Part shown: positions 60,913 to 64,000 of the stretch, in pieces | Numbering within the stretch: position 1 is the stretch's first letter | Layout of the letters: every line of letters begins with the position of its first letter | Source of the DNA: JAPWJZ01 sp964575605 | Lineage (GTDB): Bacteria; Pseudomonadota; Alphaproteobacteria; Micavibrionales; UBA2020 | Direction: 5' to 3' | NCBI GenBank assembly: GCA_964575605.1 | Contig: CAZNRN010000007.1 | Span: forward strand, 85,581-149,580 | Length of the DNA stretch: 64,000 nucleotides | Notes under the pieces: generated by a model | The model's database searches: none | What the model saw: only the letters and a program-made list of their open reading frames with translations | What the model was told of the DNA's origin: nothing | Program-made: the position numbers and the translations under genes

Positions 60913-61962
60913 ATGGCAGCACAGCCCCAACAACAGGCCGCGAACACGCATACGCTCCCCGCGAAATGGTACCATGACGCCGAGATGTATCGGGCAGAAT
61001 GCGAGAAGCTGTTTTATGCCGACTGGATGCTGTTCTGCCATGAAAGCCTGGTCGAGAAGCCGGGGCAGTATGTGGCCTTTACGCTGGCGGGACGCCCGAT
61101 TGTCGTGCTACGCGGCAAGGATAACCAGCTGAAGGCCTTCCACAACGTCTGCCGCCACCGCGCGTCGCAGGTGTTGAAAGAAGGCCACGGCAAGACCGAA
61201 GTCCTGCGCTGCATGTACCATGGCTGGGTTTACGATACCGACGGCAAGCTTTGCCGCACGCCCGGTTTTGGCGGCGATGAAAAATCACTCTGCGAGCGCA
61301 CCTCTCTCTTCCCGGTACATGTGCGCAGTATCGCGGGGCTGGTTTTCATCTGCATGTCGGAGAAAGCGCCCTCCTTCCACAAATCGCTCGGCGACCTGCC
61401 GAAGGCGCTCGAAGGTCAAGGCCTCGAAAATTACAAATTCTTCTCGATGGCCAGCCATCCGCTGAAATGCAACTGGAAAACCTATATCGAAAATTATATG
61501 GAGGGGTACCACATCCCCATCCTGCACCCGCTGCTCAACAAGGATATCGATTTCGCAACTTACCGCGTAGTGCCTAAAGACCGCATCGCGCTGCACGAAA
61601 CCGGCCTCCGCCCGGAACGTGCCGAAGATGCTGCGAACAGCGGCCTCTGGGTCTGGCTCTGGCCGAATATCGCACTGAATATCTATAAGAACGGCATGAA
61701 CCTTGAAATCGTGAACCCGACAGGGCCCGAGACCTGCGAGCTGAAATACTGCTACCTGTTCAAGGACGTGTCGGAAGACGCGCGCGAGGAAAACGAAAAA
61801 ACCATCGCCCTGTCGCGAACCGTGACGCAGGAAGACATCGATATCTGCGAAATCGTGCAGAAAAACCTCTCGGCAGGCGTCTATGAAACAGGCGAGCTGT
61901 CGCCGCGGCATGAGAACGGCGTGGTTTATTTCCACGACCTCGTGCGCAAAGTGCATGCCTAA
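60913..61962 (+). CDS. Rieske-type aromatic ring-hydroxylating oxygenase, alpha subunit
   Basis: The 349-aa protein has the [2Fe-2S] site C80-x-H82 and C100-x2-H103 (NVCRHRASQVL; RCMYHGW). The mononuclear iron site lies in ENYMEGYHIPILHPLL (near residues 190-203), with a C-terminal Asp in QEDIDICEIV. It is nearest in look to single-subunit Rieske monooxygenases acting on choline- or carnitine-like amines, but the substrate cannot be read. No beta subunit or reductase is adjacent. Stop overlaps the convergent M48 gene by 4 bases. Confidence 0.88.
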   Translation: MAAQPQQQAANTHTLPAKWYHDAEMYRAECEKLFYADWMLFCHESLVEKPGQYVAFTLAGRPIVVLRGKDNQLKAFHNVCRHRASQVLKEGHGKTEVLRCMYHGWVYDTDGKLCRTPGFGGDEKSLCERTSLFPVHVRSIAGLVFICMSEKAPSFHKSLGDLPKALEGQGLENYKFFSMASHPLKCNWKTYIENYMEGYHIPILHPLLNKDIDFATYRVVPKDRIALHETGLRPERAEDAANSGLWVWLWPNIALNIYKNGMNLEIVNPTGPETCELKYCYLFKDVSEDAREENEKTIALSRTVTQEDIDICEIVQKNLSAGVYETGELSPRHENGVVYFHDLVRKVHA

Positions 61963-63989
61963 CGCTTAAAAACCAGAGTTCCTTTTATCTTCCTCAACCG
62001 CGCCTCCAGACCCGGTACGCGGTCGATGAGGAAATAATGGAACGGGCCCTGCAGCGGGCTGGATGATATCAGCCGCAGCAGTTCTTCTTCCTTCTTCCGT
62101 GCGGCGACAGGCATCCAGCGGTTGGGGATGAGGCCGACCACGACCATCGGACGATCTTTCATGTACTGGACAGTTTTAATCGCCATGTAAACGCGTCCCA
62201 CCACCTTGTGGCCCTTGAAATGGTCGCGGATCTTGCGGATGTATTCTTCCTGTATCAGCGGCGGGCGAAAATCGTCGCTGGCAAAGACCATCGAGCGTTC
62301 CTCCTTCGCCGCTTCTTGGTGGTAAGTCCATTCGTCGAGGCGGAAACGCCAGACCTTCGCTTCTTCGGTGCGGTTGTGCTTGTACAGGTAGCGCAGCGCA
62401 AAACGGCAGAGCGTGTCTGTATAAAGGGGGTTGCTGCGCATCACCTCCTCCATTTTATACAGCGCGCTTTCATCGTTGTCAGCCACCAGCCGCAAGCCTA
62501 GCAGGTTGACATAGGCCGAGACATTTTCAGGTTCGCGCGCGATGATTTCCTTGCAGGCGGCCATGACCAGCCGGTCGTCCTCCATCACGCTGGCCGAGGA
62601 TACCAGGTCATACAACTCTTCGCGGTTCAGGCGGCCGATGCCGCGCACCTGCAAGGCCTCGCATTTACGCGCGGCCATCTGGTATTCGGCGAAACGCTGG
62701 CGCCATTTCTGACGGTTCCACTCTACCCAGGCCTTGTCGTACATGACCACCAGCGCGTTTTCGACAGGCCCCAGCAATTTCGCCGCAGCACTGCCGGATA
62801 ATGGGGGCGGCATAGAAAGTTCCTGTCCCAAGGCCTCGACGCGCTGCACTGTGGCGGGGTGCGTGCTGGTGAATCCCGTTTCTTCCTTGGCAATCAGCCC
62901 CAAAGCCTCCCGCCTGTCGCGCTGTTCGCGGAAATACGACGCGATGGCGTGGAAAGTGCGGCCGGCAGGCTCGGGCGACACGCGCGCCTGTTTCCAGACC
63001 TCCGCCCAGAAAGCGCCTTCCAGTTCGTCGCCCGCAATATTCACCATCACAAGCGCATCCGCAACATTCTTGCCGCCAACGACCTTGGCGGCGAAAGCGT
63101 CAGCCTCGTATTCGCAGCTGCGCGACAGGGTGAAACTATAGGCGCTAAAGAAATCGATAAACCAGGCATAAAAACGGTTCAGCCGCAGCACATGCCACAG
63201 CTGCTCCGATTTCAGCTGGTCGCCAAGCCGCATCCAGCTGTTGCGGATGCGGTAGACCCATTGCCCCAGCGCATTGTCGCGCGCCGCCACATGGCCGTAT
63301 TCATGACTGACCACGGCCTCCACCTGCTCGAGGCTCAGCGCCTGCATCAATGGCAACCCCAGCGTCAGCGTCACGGGGCCAAAGCCGAAAATTCCCAGCC
63401 TGCCCGTATGACGTGAAACACTGGCGTTCATGATATGGCTGATAAAGACACGTTCAAAGGCTGGCCCACCGGTTTTAGTGCGGATACGCTCCAGCATAGC
63501 GAAAAGCGCGGGCGCTTCTTTGGGTTGCAGCTGCACGCCCATATCCACGCCGCTCGGGCTGAGCAGCGATTTTCCCAGCATGAAGGCAAAAGCGGCAGGC
63601 ACGAGGAAAAACAGACTGGCCACACTACCCGAATGCGTCACGTTCGCCGCAACGTAAGCGAGCCCGCCGCCCGCCAAGAGCATCAAAAGAATGCTGCCGA
63701 ACAGGACGCCGTAGCCAAGGAAGGCAAACATTACTGTGCGGCGGCGCAACGCGTTGGCGCGTCCCTTGTAATCTTCCTCGATATCTTTGACCTTCTGCCG
63801 GAAACGCTCGTCGCGCTCGAACCTCTCACGGGGGCTTAAAACCCTGTTCGCTTCCGTGTTCATCCAGAACCAGAACAGAAGCGGCAGGAATGCCGTCATG
63901 CCCGCCCAAGGTATGAATTGTCCGCTAATCCGGGCACTCCCCAGCTTCCTGTCCAGCCCGGCATCATGCTGCATTTCCCAATCCGTCAC
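61959..63989 (-). CDS. M48-family membrane metallopeptidase (start near window edge)
   Basis: The visible 676 residues hold several membrane helices and the zinc site HEYGH in AVVSHEYGHVAARD, with the distant Glu in SCEYEADAFAAKV. A long C-terminal helical region follows. Family members include HtpX/Ste24-like proteases in membrane quality control. The start is unresolved: GTG at 63989 or ATG at 63974, and the frame is open to the right edge. Confidence 0.87.
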   Translation of the reverse strand: MTDWEMQHDAGLDRKLGSARISGQFIPWAGMTAFLPLLFWFWMNTEANRVLSPRERFERDERFRQKVKDIEEDYKGRANALRRRTVMFAFLGYGVLFGSILLMLLAGGGLAYVAANVTHSGSVASLFFLVPAAFAFMLGKSLLSPSGVDMGVQLQPKEAPALFAMLERIRTKTGGPAFERVFISHIMNASVSRHTGRLGIFGFGPVTLTLGLPLMQALSLEQVEAVVSHEYGHVAARDNALGQWVYRIRNSWMRLGDQLKSEQLWHVLRLNRFYAWFIDFFSAYSFTLSRSCEYEADAFAAKVVGGKNVADALVMVNIAGDELEGAFWAEVWKQARVSPEPAGRTFHAIASYFREQRDRREALGLIAKEETGFTSTHPATVQRVEALGQELSMPPPLSGSAAAKLLGPVENALVVMYDKAWVEWNRQKWRQRFAEYQMAARKCEALQVRGIGRLNREELYDLVSSASVMEDDRLVMAACKEIIAREPENVSAYVNLLGLRLVADNDESALYKMEEVMRSNPLYTDTLCRFALRYLYKHNRTEEAKVWRFRLDEWTYHQEAAKEERSMVFASDDFRPPLIQEEYIRKIRDHFKGHKVVGRVYMAIKTVQYMKDRPMVVVGLIPNRWMPVAARKKEEELLRLISSSPLQGPFHYFLIDRVPGLEARLRKIKGTLVFKR

Positions 63990-64000
63990 GAAGGGACGCT

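Overview
The window joins two different pieces of DNA. Positions 1 to about 20,020 are a mobile genomic island. The rest, to position 64,000, is an ordinary, tightly packed bacterial chromosome. The host looks like an alphaproteobacterium. Two damage-response genes, one on each side of the junction, carry the alphaproteobacterial LexA box GTTC-N7-GTTC. The cell-envelope and replication operon rlpA-dacC-tmk-holB-metG-tatD-MBL and the HAD-IIA and HIT genes also fit that class. I cannot name the genus.

The island has an integrase (18587-19903, minus strand) that ends close to an intact tRNA-Leu(CAA) gene (18438-18524). Just beyond the start of the integrase lies the 5' half of a second, different tRNA-Leu(CAA) (20013-20052), broken right after its anticodon loop. 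The simplest reading is that the element integrated into the anticodon loop of the host tRNA-Leu, destroyed it, and supplies its own replacement tRNA. The left end of the island, with the other tRNA half, is not in the window. Island cargo from left to right: a metal-efflux set (partial CusA/CzcA pump, adaptor, Cys-rich exported protein, DUF305 protein); a large AAA_13 ATPase with a CxxC hook and a possible PrrC/RloC-type anticodon-nuclease triad; a gene-free block full of stem-loops just before mobC and a relaxase (candidate oriT); a HEPN-like protein; an ArdC anti-restriction operon; a large imperfect palindrome; and an SOS-controlled operon (59-aa protein, UmuD, UmuC, 164-aa unknown, SRAP/YedK). 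No type IV secretion genes are visible, so it looks like an integrative mobilizable element.

The chromosomal part starts with a DedA-DsbB-MAPEG-ankyrin operon, then a large protein with two blocks of 7-residue Gly/Tyr repeats, a FadE-like acyl-CoA dehydrogenase, a PH-domain protein and citrate synthase. A minus-strand operon follows: an MsbA-type ABC exporter, three alpha/beta-hydrolase genes (the middle one a fusion of two hydrolase domains) and a queuosine-salvage glycosidase. Next come a patatin phospholipase, a HAD-IIA/HIT pair, an MBL hydrolase, PepN, and the long minus-strand operon rlpA-dacC-tmk-holB-metG-tatD-MBL. The right part holds a lytic transglycosylase, tRNA-Ser(TGA), a LexA-controlled Y-family polymerase, an ankyrin protein, a PemK/MazF-type toxin with its antitoxin, a VOC protein with a broken partial copy, a PDZ/RTX-like envelope protein, a DMT transporter, a Rieske oxygenase and an M48 peptidase reaching the right edge.

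The most interesting themes are the anticodon-loop integration with tRNA replacement, the mobile SOS operon combining UmuDC, SRAP and an unknown protein, and the cluster of RNA-targeting and anti-restriction candidates around the relaxase. All calls come from reading the sequence and translations; no database search was run.
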